A stretch of DNA of 64,000 nt from Eublepharis macularius (GCF_028583425.1 NC_072801.1:58853766-58917765); one strand, 5' to 3'; numbered from the stretch's first letter, positions 35,176-48,830 are shown. Numbers and translations: made by a program. Notes: generated from the letters alone by a model not told the origin.

Positions 35176-36442
35176 CTCCTGGCAGCAGAATTATTTGGAG
35201 TAAAGGCAGTAAATTATTTCTGCTCCTTGTTTAGCCAAAAGAAAAACCAGAGCTCTTTAGCATGCATTTTATTAGACACATGAAAGTTTGTGGTTTACAG
35301 GAAAAAACATTCTAGGGAGTGACATTATCAGAGCTAACTAATAAACCCATCTGAAGGGTTTTGCCACAGATAAGACACACACATTCCATTTCAGACTCTA
35401 CTGCGTTACTCTGGCACCTCTGCACATCAAAAGCCTGAAACAAATGGGGGGAGAGAAGAATCAGATATCCACATTGTAAAATAGGAAAAAGGGTTAGATG
35501 AAAGTGCTAGTGAGAAAGTTAAGAACTGAATTCTTTTGATGCTTATTATTACTATTATTGGAGCCTTCTGTGTTTTTTGTAAATACATGCTTTTAAAACT
35601 CTACAGCACAGCCTTGCGTCATCACCTGTGACAACAAACAATACTCTCCAGGGAACTGGAGTAGAAATAGATCAGAATCTTTAATAGTACTTTATCTTAA
35701 TATTCTTAAATGTTAAGATAACCAGTTACGTTAAGTAATAAGCACTGTTATTGTTAATAATTGCTATTGTTAAGAAAAGGAAAGATTAAGATGGAGCAAT
35801 AATGAAATAAGAGTTTTTTATTCTAGTCTACATTTCTTATTACTAAAATAACAAGTAGAAATAGGTTTGAATTTTGCATGTGTTGTTTATTTGGAAAAAT
35901 ATATACTAAATAGGCTTAATTATTATTCCAATTATTATTCTAATATCTATAAAGGTTATGATTTTTGTACTCTGTATTTTAACAATCCTTGTAGCACGTA
36001 GCTTTATATTTGCCTTGCTTATCCCCCCTTCCTTTTACCCTTCTTTTCTGTAGTCCCCTCTGTTTTAATAAAATAAAATATATATTTTTTTAAAAAATAC
36101 ACTCCAGGGAACCAGACCAAATTTTAAAAAAAAAATTTAGATCAAGTAATGTCAACATATACTAGTACTCTCTCTACTGTGCGCTGCTGATATCTCTTGA
36201 ATGTCTTAATAGGCATCCTGTCTAGTAAAGAACAAGGTTGAATCTTTAGTGGACTTACCTGAAAGTTTTATTTGCTATGTGAATTAGTGCATGTTTACTT
36301 TTGACTAGAGAGAGATCTTCTCTTAACATTTTCAGTTAGCCTTATTTCGCCCCCCCCCCACACACACACTGTGTACCACGTCAGCATTCTGATTTACAGT
36401 ACTGTACTACTGGAATAAATTAGCATTACTGATAAATTAGAA

Positions 36443-36834
36443 CAGGGTTCCCCAAGCTTTTTGAGTCTGTGGGCACCTTTGGAATTCTGACACGGGGTAC
36501 TGGGTGCAACCACAAAATGGCCGCCATGGGAGGTCACCCAGAGGAAATCCAAGAGCAGGGGAGAAGAGGGTAATTTTAAAAAATACACTGGGAAAGAACA
36601 GCGAGAGAATAAAATCAACATTTGTGGAAGATGCCACCAAAGCAACATTACCTGAATAGCCAAGGAATATCATTTTAATCTGCATGGCCAATTAGATCTC
36701 TAACAGCCTATCAGAAGCTGTGCTGGGCAAGAGCCCCACCCGGCTCCACCCACTTTCTGAAAACACTCGGCGGGTGTCAGGTGCGGTGCCAGTGGGTGCC
36801 ATGCCACTCACAGATACCACGCTGGGTACCCCTG
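36443..36834 (+). mobile_element. hAT-type MITE, family 3
   Basis: Ends CAGGGTTCCCCAAGC and GCTGGGTACCCCTG. Flanks AATTAGAA and AATTACAG match at 6 of 8. Text shared with 13179 and 61717 includes GAATTCTGACAC and CAACCACAAAATGGC. Confidence 0.65.
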
Positions 36835-39266
36835 AATTACAGTGTGTGATCCTAAACATGTTTTCAAGGAAGTGACTCCTGCTAACCATCAGGACATACT
36901 TCGGAGTTAACACGATGAAGACAGGCTGCAGTCCTATGCATACTTATCCAGGAGTAAAGCCTCATCAAACATGAGAAGTTTTCATTCTCTGTAAACATTC
37001 ATAGGCTACAAATGAAATTTTTAATATCTATCAGTATCAATTCCACAAGTCTGTGGAATGCAGTTCACTGATTTGGAACTTTCTGAGGCCTTTAATAAAG
37101 CAAAAGCCACAAAAACTGAGTAAAAGTTTCTCATATTTGTACTTTTAAAAGACAAGTTGAGAGCCAGGCATTTTTTGCATGCTGCATATTCCAGTTTGCA
37201 GAAATGTAAAATACTAAAAATAGTTCCTGAAGAACCTGCAAAACTGAATTGTCGGGAAAAACGACAGAGATAGGTGGACTCGGATTTTTTTTTTAATGCT
37301 GAAGTTATACATGCGGAAGGGCCTTTTGTTCAGCACAGATACAAATCTGAAATCCCACAAATGCAGTATCTTGATTTGCTTCTCATGATCCCAATTTTTT
37401 TTTTCAAGTCAAGAACTACAGGGGAGGTTAAAGAAGAGTCATTCTGCTCCACCTTCCAAAAAAGCGATTATGGGCCCCAGCCTCATCCTGTAATTTGAGA
37501 AGCTCATGCACACATGTGAAAGGTCATGTTTGTTTTTGGAACAAGTCACATCAAGGTCTTGTGCAGATGGAGACTGCTGTAGCCAAGTCTCCCCCCCCCC
37601 CCCACAATACTTTCTAGCTGTCTTGCTTGTAGGTTACACAGCAGGCAAGAACTGGAAAACCAGAGGTAACTCTCAAGAGTTTAACTCCCGCACACAGGCT
37701 CACCAAATCTGGCCCTTCCACTGTTCAATCACAAGTCCGCTCTCACACACAAACGTGCTCTCTTCTTCAGGAAAGACTTTTGTGGTTTTAGAGCCAGACA
37801 GCCTTTTTGTGGTTATAAAGCCAGACGGCCTTTATTAAAAAAAATATATATATTCTTAAAAAAATCTTCGGACTTAAATGTAATAAAGGAATAGTGAAAG
37901 GGGTGCAGGGATACAGGATTGCTATCCTGATAAAACTTTTTTGCTAAACGTAATTAAGGGTTGCCAAAAGGGAGGGTGGGGGAACTCAAGCCTAACAGAT
38001 CAATCTTGTTATAACTTTGCCAGATGGTTCCTATTTAAGATCGTGAGACCAGTAACAAAAGAGTTGCCACAAGTTTCCAAACGCCTCCCTTGAGTAGAAG
38101 AGATTTGCCTAAACGGGGCCGATGCAGTTCTAGGTGCTCTGAGCCGGTATTGTGCAATCCTCCCTTTGTTATTTCAGCAGGATTCGAGGCCAGGCGCTCC
38201 TTAGAGACCAACAAGGGTGTCAGCTTTCGAGACTCAGAGCTCTCTTCTTTGTTATTACAGGTTGACCCAGTGGATATATCTCCGAGCAAAGTTTATACGT
38301 CCGCAAGTGCACATAGAAAGGTCTTTGTAGGGGGGGGGGGCTAGTCTCTGCTTTTGCATATTTACTCCGAAGTAAGCCCCGCAGCGAATGGGCTTACTCA
38401 CAAGCGTGCATAAGAATTGCAGAAAGCGAGCCCGCTGATTGCGAGGGGAGATCAGGCTGGCCCAACGCAACAGAGAGCACACCCAGCCCAACTCCCGGTC
38501 GTGGTCGAGACGCGCACAACTCCCAGAACAGCAAAGCAAACTTCCCAACGCCTCGGAAAACGTGAAACATCGGCAACCCCCATGCCATCCTCCCCGGGAT
38601 CTCGCGACACCCAAACTCATTGGTCCCATATCCCCTTGCGATCACAGCTGCTTGCAAATGCATCGTTAAGCCGCTCTTGTTTCACAGCGACCGATCCTTT
38701 TTCCCCTTGTCCAAGACAAAGAGAAGGTCCCGAGTACACAACCGAGCCATTTCACAAGTGCGACACTTCAGCCTTTGCTTGAAAATCTCGCAGAAGGGAA
38801 AAAGAAGCACGCACAGACTTTTGCTATTCCTGTGCAAAATCAACCGGGAGAAATTGACCTCCGCCCCTAGTTTGGAAACTGATAAAGATCTGTTAAAAAC
38901 TCACATTTGGAAATAAGAGGCGAGGGGAAATCTTTAGAAAAAGGATTTCTATATTTTTTAAAAAGTCTTTAATTAACCCCCCCCCCTCCCGCGGTCCACT
39001 CCTATGCCCACTCCCATCGGCCACCTCTTTAAAAGCAAATTAAAAGGCACGCCTTATCCAGTTATCTAAACCGTCCCACCAGTGGGAGAAAAAGAGAAGT
39101 TTGCAAAAAGTTCTCTCCTCCTCCGACTAAAATCCAGTCTAACCACAGCTCCCTCCCTGGACGCGCATTTTAACGGAAACCTTCCCTTCCAGAACTTGCT
39201 TCCAAAGGAAGCTGTGATGAAGCAGAAACCAAACGGAGGAAAAAAAATGAATAGAATGTTACTTAC

Positions 39267-39600
39267 CTACCCGGGCGATTAGTTTGGATTGTATGAATGG
39301 AGGAGAAACTTTCTTTGAACTTTGCTTTCTTTTTTTAAAAAAAAGGGTGGGGGTGGGGAGGGGAAACAGAGGGGAAAAAAGGAAAAAGAATCAAAGTTTC
39401 TCCCCCCACCTTCAGGGTTAATTTTGGGCTTTTCCAAGGAGATCCTGCGCGCTCCTTGGGGTCGGAAAGGGAAGGGCTGGAGATTTGGAACGCGCTGCTG
39501 CGAGCCAAGCAGCAACAGGCCTGCGTGGTATTTTGGAAAGGTGACAGTTTTTCTCAGGAATCTTTGGAATGAGGCAGAGGAATTAAATTAAGCAGCAGTG
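39267..39600 (-). promoter_or_regulatory. Probable TEAD2 first (leader) exon and promoter
   Basis: On the - strand a consensus donor, CCCGGGTAG|GTAAGT, ends a candidate leader exon at 39267. The sequence just upstream (39.4-39.66 kb) is richer in G+C and CpG than its surroundings and holds GC-box-like stretches (GGGCGGAGCC). The first TEAD2 coding exon opens with an acceptor, so a leader exon is needed. A further CpG-richer stretch lies at 38.4-38.7 kb. The exact start site is unknown. Confidence 0.5.
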
Positions 39601-39862
39601 AGTCAGTTTCACTGGAGGAGGGAAGGGGCGGAGCCTGGCGCTTCGGGGTGGGGCTTAGGATACACAGGCCTCCCCTGCAGGAAAAGGTTGTCCAGGGAAG
39701 GAAGCCTGGAAGAGGAGAAACTGCAGACCTTCGAGAGTTGCGGTGTTGGGTATGCTGATGTAGAAATCAATCTCATTGACCTCAAATCACTTACTTCTAA
39801 GTAAACCTAAGCAAAACCTTTAGTATCTGAAGAAGGGAGTCTTTTATACCCTGGTCATAGAT

Positions 39863-40080
39863 CCAGAGGAGTTAGCCGTGTTAGTCTGTAGTAGCAAAAT
39901 CAAAAAGAGTCCAGTAGCACCTTTAAGACTAACCAATTTTATTGTAGCATAAGCTTTTGCTACTGGACTGATTTTTATACCCTGAAATCTTGAAACAGTA
40001 AAGAGTCCAGTAGCACCTTTAAGACTAACTTTATTGTAGCGTAAGCTTTTGAGAACCACAGTTCTCTTTGTCAGATGCAT
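39863..40080 (+). repeat. Two tandem copies of the GTAGCCGTGTTAGTCTG repeat
   Basis: AGAGTCCAGTAGCACCTTTA appears twice, each followed by AGACTAAC, TTTATTGTAGC and TAAGCTTTTG, ending TTTGTCAGATGCATATC. Confidence 0.6.
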
Positions 40081-40394
40081 ATCGTTCTTTAAGGTGTCAC
40101 TGGGCTCAAATCCTGCTTTATAAAACCATCATTTGATCTCCCAAGTTTCTCTTTGGTTCCTTCTGTGATGGTAGTGTTATCCCAGTGGGAAGTTAACCGT
40201 ACAAGAGCAAATTTATATGGTGTGGCAATTGCCAAATTGTTCTGGTGGGTTTAGGCAGAGCAGGCTGTTACTGAACCATCATGACAAATGGAAGAAAGCA
40301 TTCAAGTGGGCTTAAAAACATTTTTTAAGGGGACAGAACAGCAATAAAATTGAAATGTTCAGAAAACCAAAATTATTCACAGGCTGATTTATCT

Positions 40395-40500
40395 AAGGAA
40401 TGTGTGTGTGTGCTATGTGCCATCAAGTTGCCTCTGACCTATGGCGGCCCTATGAGTGAAAGACCTCCCAGACGTCCTATCATTAACAGACTTGTTCATG
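40395..40500 (-). mobile_element. Bov-B/RTE LINE 3' tail
   Basis: The reverse complement reads through GACTTATGG-type text to the CAACTTGATGGCACATAGCA end; compare 45640-45735 in direct orientation. Confidence 0.55.
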
Positions 40501-41628
40501 CTGTCATTCACCCACCCCTCCCAATTCTGCAAATGTATGGAATGGAATGGTTCAGCAGGGAATTCTTACGAAAAGAATAGAGGGGTAGTAAAAAGAGAAT
40601 TATTAAGGAAAATAGAATTGTTCAACAGGGCTCTTTTTATTCAAAGGAATCAAACTGTAGCTTTAATGGCTGAACAATTTAGACAGTTCTCACCTTTTGA
40701 AATTACTTATTGGGTGTATTATACTGTTTTTATTTCATTGTTAACTAATCTTGTAATGCAGTAGTAGTACAGTTTGTTTTAGTTAGTCTTTTAAAAATTC
40801 CAGGAGGGGATAGCTATACTAGTCTGTGGTAGTGAAAATAGCAGTCCTGTGTCACCAACAGGTGGACTATAAAATAAATAAACCAAAGTGCTTATTATAT
40901 TTTTGTGAGCTGAAGCTCACTTGATCATATCTTTCAAATGCTCCAATGACTCTCAGTTACTCTAAATAATTAAAGGAACCTAAATAATCCTTCTTTGAGG
41001 TGATGTACGTCTCTTCTGCGTCTATTACTAGTCTGGCATGGCTTTCTTATAATCAGCTCTTGTTGTGGAACAGAAGTTGGCTGCCTTTATGCGTATGATA
41101 TGACAGGATAATTCAATCAGTTCAAATGCTGAGACATGGCAAAATTACCCTCATGCGGTGCCTGTTGTATCTCTGCATGAGTAACTAACCGGTTTGGGCT
41201 TGCCCCCTCCCAATCAGGAACTAGTCATGCAAAAAGACAGGGTGTGGGCTTCTTTAAGATATCTTTATTCTTTTTTTAGTAAACAGTTTGAAGTGTGAGA
41301 GTGACAGGGCCCTCCAATTTTAATTCAGAAAAACAAACACAATGTTTGAACACTTCCATATAGGGAACACTGAAATTTATGGATTGGCTCTTACAGCTCC
41401 CACCAAGGATTCTTCCTGTAGGGAAAGCCAAGAAAAAGACAGCCAGTTATGAATGAAAGGCTGATCTTAGAGATTCTTTTCTCCATTGAAGGAAGACTTG
41501 GCATAAGGAAGTCATAGATGCAGGTTGGTGGACGGGGGCCGCTGCAAATTCTCAGCAAAGAGATGTACCGAATAAGTTTCCAATTCTCATTATTTGCGAC
41601 AAGAAAACCACAAGCAATCAGTAACATC

Positions 41629-42180
41629 AGGGCTTTTTTTCTGGGAAAAGAGGTGGTGGAACTCGGAACCGCACAATAACATCATTTTGGGTCAGCTGGA
41701 ACAAGGGGGGGTAGTTTTTTAAAGTTTAAATTGCTGTTGGTGAAAATGATCACATGGCTGGTGGCCCCGCCCCCTGATCTCCATACAGAGAGATCAGGGG
41801 GCGGGGAGAGCCAGTTTGGTGTAGTGGTTAAGAGCACGGGACTCTAATCTGGAGAGCCGGGTTTGATTCCCCACTCCTCCACAAAGCCAGCTGGGTGACC
41901 TTGGGCGAGTCACAGTTCTCTTGAGCTCTCTTAGCCCCACCCACCTCACAGGGTGATTGTTGTGGGGTAATAATAACACTTTGTAAACCGCTCTGAGTGG
42001 GCATTAAGTTGTCCTGAAGGGCGGTATTATAAATCGAATGTTATTATTATTATTACAGAGGGGATCTTAGATTGCCCTCCACACAGTCTGGAGATCAGGG
42101 GGCGGGGCCACCAGCCATGTGACCATTTTCAAGAGGTTCCTGAACTCTGTTCCCCCGCGTTCCTGCTGAAAAAAAGCCCT
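41629..42180 (+). mobile_element. hAT-type MITE, family 2, split by a SINE
   Basis: Begins CAGGGCTTTTTTTCTGGG and ends CTGAAAAAAAGCCCTG. A tRNA SINE (41807-42055) sits in its palindromic core. No clear target duplication around the MITE. Confidence 0.65.
41807..42055 (+). mobile_element. tRNA-derived SINE nested in a MITE
   Basis: AGAGCCAGTTTGGTGTAGTG, GGTTTGATTCCCC, GTGACCTTGGGCGAGTCAC and tail TTGTAAACCGCTCTGAGTG, then an ATT run. Confidence 0.8.
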
Positions 42181-43019
42181 GGTCCTCTCCCATCTGGGGA
42201 CAGTAATGGACAGTGGTGTACATGAAACACTTTGAGCATTTGAAAATGCCATACAAATGGCAGTAGGATTCTTGTCCTCCCTTCCTCTGTTTCTCTGTAA
42301 CAACTTGGAGACGTTAACCTGTCTCTGCCTATCGTTTGTTTGCAGCACAAAATTCTTAAACAGGCAACTTGAGCTGGAGTTATCATGACCTGAAATTGGA
42401 GGCAGAAGGCCAGATGTTGCTTTCCACTGTGCTGATTCCTCACCTGCTGCTGCAGTTTAACAATCATAACGTTCGGGCAGAGTTCTTTTACTTTAACAGC
42501 TGTAAGTGCTATGCTGTTAGAATACGTAAGAGACGCCAGTGACTCATGCAGAGTTGCATTAGCCACTGTCCTCTGAGAATGGATCATTTTTCTGCATCTC
42601 TGTATTGGGAAATAATTCTGCTGTAACCCTGTGCTTGGTACGGCTAACTCCTCTGGATCTTGGTTGGAAGGAGGCACCTCCAGAGCAGCAGTTCCTACAG
42701 AGACAAATGGGAAGTCTCCTGTTGAGGGGGGATCTTTCTACTCTATTCTGTACCAGGAATGATTGAAGAGAAGAAACAATTACCTATTTATTCATAGCAG
42801 AGGCTGATTGGAAGGTAGCAAGCCCAAAGCAGTGAATCATACAGAGTTACAGACATGCAACCTCCTTTGTTTCTGAGGTCTTTGGGTGCCAAGGAATGTT
42901 GTATTTGTCACGGCATCCTCACGGTTTTGCTATGGAACATTCTTTGGGCATTAGAGCATCTTGTGTGCCTTTTTACTGTGGGGGAAAGTACGGAGGAGAA
43001 ATCAAAAACATGCTACATA

Positions 43020-43255
43020 CCCAGCAATCTTTCAACCCTGTATTGGATCCTTGCTAATGCCATATCTCTGTAAACTTGTATTCATCAGCCCTATGACACT
43101 GCTTATGGAAATGTCCTTGACACTGTATGGAAAAGCCTACCCTTGTCCTTGCTACTTATTGTACTGATCTCACACTATGTAATCCGCCTTGAATCTCAGT
43201 GAAAAAGGCGGACTATAAATGACATAAATAAATAAAATAAATAAATAAAAATCCT
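43020..43255 (+). mobile_element. L2-like LINE 3' tail
   Basis: TGTATTGGATCCTTGCTAAT, then ATGTAATCCGCCTTGAATCT and GGCGGACTATAAATGA, then an AAATA-rich end. Confidence 0.6.
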
Positions 43256-43961
43256 TGTGGTTGGTGACCAGAACAGGAGAACAAAGAACTTTCTCCCCAC
43301 AAATCTGGGAGTCCACTGTATTTAATTAATTTTAAGGATTTGTACGCTGCCATTTGTGTGAATTTCTTTAAAAAAAAAACCTCAGCAGATTCATTACAAC
43401 ATATACAAATCGCAAAAAAAAAAATCAAGAAATTGAAGCTAACAACAGAAAAGAACTGTGGAGCAGGATTTTTTTTTTTAAATAGTAATTTTTCTGAAGG
43501 CACAAGAAAAAAAAAACAGAAGTCTTAACTAGCCTCTGCCAAGCAGACCTTCGGCAAAAAGGCATCCCGCAATTCCAACAATAACAAGGGAAACCCTGCA
43601 CCTTATGGGGGCTCACCCAGCTTCTGTGTAAATTGATGAAGCAAAGCGCCGTTTCCTTGATAGGTCTTAAGGGATGATTCATAAGGGAGGAGATGTTCCC
43701 TAAGCAGGTCCTTTAGGCCTGCAGAGATTAACAGTGCAATCCTAAATAGAGTCACACCCTTCTAAATCTATTGAAGTCAGTGGGCTTAGAAGAGCATAAC
43801 CCTTCTTACTGTGAACTCGTCCCGCTAACAATTTGGCAGCCCCATCCAGATGTCTCTAAATGGGCGAGATGTGAACTTACTAAGATTTGTCTGTGCCTGC
43901 TTGTTCCTTGTTCTACTCTGCTCGAGCTGCAGCTTCTGGATCCTCCCATACAGCACGTTAC

Positions 43962-44760
43962 TGTATATTTTATTTATTTATTTATAGTCCACCATTCTCA
44001 CTGAGAATCAAGGCGGATTACATAGTATGAGATTAGTACATACAGTATCAAGGAAATTTCCATAAACAATGCCATAGGGTAAATAGATACAAGTTTAAAA
44101 AGATACAACATTAGCAAGAATCCAATACAGAGTAGAAAAAATACTGAAACAACCAATTCTAAGACTGACATTAGACAACGTGAAGCACAAGTAGTACATA
44201 GGAGTACATATTTAAATCAACAGGTAATATGTAAGGCAACTTAGTGGTGAAGTCTATGGTCCCTAACTCATTAGCAAAGCATGTGAGACTGCATCCCTAC
44301 GATACAGCCCTCCCATTTTTAGTAAAAAGCCTTTTTGAATAATTCGGTTTTGCATTGTTTGTGGAAAGCCAGGAGCGTGGGGGCTCTCCTGACCTCTTCA
44401 GACAAATTGTTTCTCAGGGTAGGGGCCACCACAGAGAAAGCCCATGTATGGGCTGCTGTTGATTTCGCCCGTGTGCAGCTTGGCACCTGCAGGAGACCCT
44501 GTTCAGATGAGCGAAGCTGCCATGGAGGAACATAGGTAGGGAGGCAGTCCCATAGGTATGCTGGACCAAAGCCATGCAGAGCTTTGTGTGTAATAACCAA
44601 TACCTTGAATTGAGCATGATAACTTACAGGTAGCCAGTGGAGTGACTGTAGGATGGAAGTGATGCTCCTGCTCACTCCTGATAACAGTTGAGCTGCAGCA
44701 TTTTGCATATAGCCCCCATATAGTATCTGATGTAGTACATATATCTGATATGTACGTAGT
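43962..44760 (-). mobile_element. L2/CR1-clade LINE 3' part with ORF2 C-terminus
   Basis: On the - strand 44708-44319 encodes 129 residues typical of the end of LINE ORF2: NAAAQLLSGVSRS, LHWLPVSYHAQFKVL, THKALHGFGPAYL. The tail (GATTCTCAGTGAGAATGG-like, CCGCCTTG) reaches 43962. Not a host gene; upstream ORF2 is missing. Confidence 0.75.
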
Positions 44761-45289
44761 ACATATCGTATCTGATGAAGGGAGCTTTAACTCTCGAAAA
44801 TTTATACACTGAAAATCTAGTTGGTCTTCAAGGTGCTATTGGGCTCCTATAGTCCCCAAAGAATGAATGATGATGGCCAGGTCTTTGTCTTTGGGCAGCA
44901 GGCATCGGTGACTTATCAGCTGAACCTAAGAAAGCACTCAGTGCTGCAGCCATTACTTGAGTTCACAGGAGCCATGCTCGGTCCAGAAGGACCATGTGTT
45001 TTTGTTCTTACTTTTCTACTTTCTCTGACCCAATAGAAGGCAGGTTCAAGAGTTCATGGAAGCTGGGAGGAGGCTGTGGAAGCTTCAAAGGCAGATTTTC
45101 CTCTGCATAATGTGTGAAATGGCTACAAAATTCATTCCATTTCTCAGTAATGCTCCATATTTATACATGTGAAAACATGAACAATAAAATACAAATGGGT
45201 TCACTATTAATTGATGCGACATGCCCATATTTTATGCTGGGGAGGGAGAAGCAGCACGAAGTTGTTTTGCAAATGGGTCCCCATAAAGG

Positions 45290-45735
45290 GGGGGGGATTC
45301 TCCTTTGCTATATATGGATGTGAAAGTTGCACAGTGAAAAAAGCTGATAGGAAGAAAATTGATTCATTTGAAATGTGGTGCTGGAGGAGAGTTCTGCAGA
45401 TACCGTGGACAGCCAAAAATGACAAATAAGTGGGTTCTAGATCAAATCAAGCCTGAATTCTCCCTCGAAGATAAAATGACTAAACTGAGGCCATTGTGCT
45501 TTGGTCACATCATGAGAAGACAAGATTCTCTGGAAAAAGCAATAATGCTAGGAAAAGTGGAAGGCAGTAGGAAAAGAGGAAGACCCAAAATGAGATGGCT
45601 TGACTGAATAAAAGAAGCCACATCCTTGTTTGCAAGATCTGAGCAAGTCTATTAATGTTAAGATGTTTTGGAGGTCTTTCATTCATAGGGTCACCATAAG
45701 TCAGAAGCAAGTTGACCACACATAACACACAAATG
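45290..45735 (+). mobile_element. Bov-B/RTE LINE 3' end
   Basis: Encodes the Bov-B C-terminal motif YGCESWTVKKADRKKIDSFE, then MWCWRRVLQIPWTAKND and (after one frame change) FGHIMRRQDSLEKAIMLGK and RGRPKMRWLD. The tail GGGTCACCATAAGTCAGAAG ends in CACATAACACAC. Bov-B is typical of squamates. Confidence 0.8.
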
Positions 45736-45800
45736 TAACCCATAAATGAGCAGGAGGTCTATTCAGAACAAAGTCCCATTTAACTTGGTGGTGCTTACAT

Positions 45801-46014
45801 AGGGTTGCCAATTCTGTCTTGAGAAATTCCTGGAGATTTGATGGTGGAGCCCGGGGAGGGCAAGGTTTGGGGAGGGACCTCAGCATGGAACAATGCTATA
45901 AAGACCACCATCAATAGCACCCTTTTCTCCAAGGAAACTAATCCTTGTGGTCTGGAGATAAAAGTTATAATGCTTAGAGAACTCCAGGCTCAACCTGGAA
46001 GTTCGCAACCCTGG
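45801..46014 (+). mobile_element. MITE of the AGGGTTGCCA family
   Basis: Begins AGGGTTGCCAATTCTG and ends AGTTCGCAACCCTGG. Flanks resemble a decayed 8-bp duplication (GCTTACAT / GCTTGCAA). Confidence 0.6.
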
Positions 46015-47151
46015 GCTTGCAACCAAAGTTTAGAAGTGGGTCCTAAAAAGTACAGTAAATTTAGAAGTTCGTCCTGTATCTAAAAGTTTGAGAACTGCTG
46101 TTTTAAGGATTGGTTTATTTTCTGTGCTTTTTCTTCCTAGTTTTCAGTTTTCACAGTTTCCTATTTGTGAACATGCATTGTATTTAAATGGTTTAATGGT
46201 TTAAATAGCAGTTTTCATGAAGTGTGTTTTGATTTGTTGTTTCTGTATTGGTGCATTCTAATTTGGATAGACAATATTCTGATATCCCTGAAGTATGTTT
46301 GTATTTTAATGGGTAATGTGTGTATGCACACACAAACACAGCTAACTTTGATTTTAATGAATAATGTGATATTTTCTCCTAATTTCCACCCCATTTTGTG
46401 CAGATGGTACACATATGTGTGCAATGGAGAGGCGCCATTACAAAAAAAGCAAAATCCATTTGAGTAAAGAATGTATGTACAGAATCTGATTCCTACACAA
46501 TAACAAGCCCTTGTTGAATTTCCCATGATACTACCATCTACATCTGTAAATAAAGAGCCAGGAAGCCAAGACTAAAGCACAGCAGCAATGAACAGAGGGA
46601 CAGATAGATCTACATCTTCGTAGCAACAGAACAAGTTGGTACCTGGCATGGAGTAACAGAATACTGCAAAACCAGGCGTGGTGGTCTGTGTGCTGAAACA
46701 CACATACAAGAAGCTAAGAAGTATTAGCACACATTTCCCGTGTGATAAGCTGGTCGTTTGTATTTAATCTGCTTTTCATACACATGTGCGGGCATGCACA
46801 GGAAAATCTTCCCCAGGGAAAACATTTCCTGAACTTTTAGCAGAAGACCATACAGCAGGCCAGAGCCACTGAAATCTTACATCACCATCTAGTGGTGTCT
46901 TGGCAGAACTGCAGCCTTCGCCTTGTTCTTGCTTCCTGGACATGAGCTCATTCACAGGAACTGCTCTATGCTTTAATGCTGCTCACGCATCCATTGCAAC
47001 ATCTCGGCAGTCTGAAAAATATCAAGAGGCACCTTAAAGGCACATTCGCAGGGCGCTGATTGGTCCTGTGCAGCTATCTATACCCCATGGGAGCTAAGAG
47101 CGCACATGCAGAACACTGCCCTCTCACAAACCCTGTCTTTAGGGTTGCCAG

Positions 47152-47326
47152 CTTTATTATTGCCTCCTGCTCCTGTGCTTTTAACAGTATCCTGATCTGC
47201 AGATATTAGTAGGTGATCATATATATCCGTGCTGTCAAAAGCTTCACCTGCTGATTTCAAGCAACTGCAAAAGGCACAGAAGGAGATCAGTCTGTTATTT
47301 TTTCCTGGTTCATTGGCAACGCTATT
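47152..47326. mobile_element. Possible MITE with AGGGTTGCCAG / CATTGGCAACGCT ends
   Basis: Inverted ends of the GGTTGCCA type enclose about 150 bp with the reptile repeat text AGCAACTGCAAAAGGCACAG. Confidence 0.45.
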
Positions 47327-48189
47327 CAGCAACGCATTTTGAAAAGCCCTGCGGCCTGTGATACTTCATTAGTTTGTATAAAGAAGATGCCTGTAGTATA
47401 AACAGCTGTTTCTGCCTCAGAGGTAGCCGCATCTGTATTATGTAGGTGTGTAATGCAGCACAATGCCCAGCACAGATTCTAGGAGGAGCAAGTGCACAGC
47501 AGGACCACAAGGGATCTGGTAAAGCAGTGATCCTCAGATTTTACCAATCCTTTTGGATTAAATGTTTTTCTTTGACCTCTTTGGTCTCCTTTCCCTTGAT
47601 GGGGAGTGCGTTTCAATGTCTGTGCAACAAGCGACATGTGTCCCATGGAAGCTTCTGTCCTCTTGCATCTTCAGAACAGTATGATGAGTATTGTATCTGT
47701 TACATTTGAAAAGTTAGCTTAACCAAAAGTATTTGTATTATTAGTGCATGGCCTAACAGAGGGGAGCTGATTCTACAAGGCCACAACTCAAAAGGCCCTG
47801 ACCCAAGTTCTAATCAATCTTATCCCTTGGCACTATTTGGCATTACTTCATTATTGGTAATAACTTCCAGGAAGAGGCCAGCTGGGTGGGTGGAACATGG
47901 AAAAATTGATCATAGAAACAGAAAAAGGATATGTGAATGAGGTCTGAACTTGCTGAGACTGAGAAAGAGACCTTGGGGTTGTAGTGGATAGCTCAATGAA
48001 AATGTCAAACCAGTGTGCCACAGGATTAAAAAAAGGCAAACTCTATGATGGGGATTATTAGGAAGGGGATTGAAACTAACCATGCAGTCCTAAAAAGATT
48101 TATTCCAATCTAAGCCCAGTGATTTCAATGGATTTAGACTGGAGTAACTCTTCTTAGGATTGCTCTGTCAGCCAATATTACAATGCCCC

Positions 48190-48830
48190 GTGTAAATCTA
48201 TAGTGCGGCCTCATTTGGAATACTTTGTGCAGTTCTGGTCCATATCTTCACCGTATCTTGAATAGAACATTGCAGAGCTGGAAAAAGTACAGAAGAGGGC
48301 AACCAGGATGATTATGGAATTGGAGTACCTTTCCTAGGAGGAAAGGCTGAAGAGTCTGGGACTTTTCAGTTTAGAAAAGAGATGAGCAAGAGGGGGAAAC
48401 GAGAGGTTTATAAAATTATGCATGGGGTAGAGAGAATGGAGAGAGAACTTTTTCTCTCTCCATTCAAGGAATTCAAGAGCATCCAATGAAGATGATGGGC
48501 ATTAGATTGAAGACAGACAAAAAGAAATACTTCATTACTCAACAACTGATTCAAATGTGGAATTCTCTGCCAGAGGGTTTAGTGATGACCACAGGCATAG
48601 ATGAGATCAATGGACGATAGGGTCTATCAGCCATGGTGAACTTCCACATTCAGAAGCAATAAACCTCTAAATACCACTGCCACAAGGCAACATCAGGAGA
48701 AGGCCTCCACTTCTATGCCCTGCTGTTGGCCCTTTGAGGAACCAATTGGCCACTGTGTGAGACAGGATACTGGACTACATGGACCACAGGTCTGATCCAG
48801 CCGGGCTCTTCTTAGGTTCTTAAAAAGGCC
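48190..48830 (+). mobile_element. CR1 LINE 3' end
   Basis: Broken coding text of the CR1 ORF2 end: WYFVQFWSI, ELEKVQKRATRMI, EERLKSLGLFSLEKR. The 3' UTR ends CAGGTCTGATCCAGCCGGGC. Confidence 0.7.

Larger units (their letters stand above)
31985..39266 (-). other. First intron of TEAD2 (5' UTR intron)
   Basis: About 7.3 kb with no recognisable coding exon. It holds a CR1 3' end (32.24 kb), a MIR- or tRNA-SINE-like piece (32.6-32.8 kb), MITE fragments (33.68-33.9 kb), a minus-strand tRNA SINE (34.98 kb), an A+T-rich stretch (35.4-36.2 kb) and a hAT MITE (36.44 kb). The stretch 37.0-38.0 kb shows only poly-C and poly-T runs. Confidence 0.55.

Noticed and set aside
44319-44708. Open frame of 129 residues as a host gene
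   Set aside because: The protein is the standard end of an L2/CR1-type LINE ORF2 and it is followed by the LINE tail.
45211-45607. Open frames as a host gene
   Set aside because: They encode the Bov-B/RTE terminal motif (RRQDSLEKAIMLGK, RGRPKMRWLD) in two frames; a LINE fossil.
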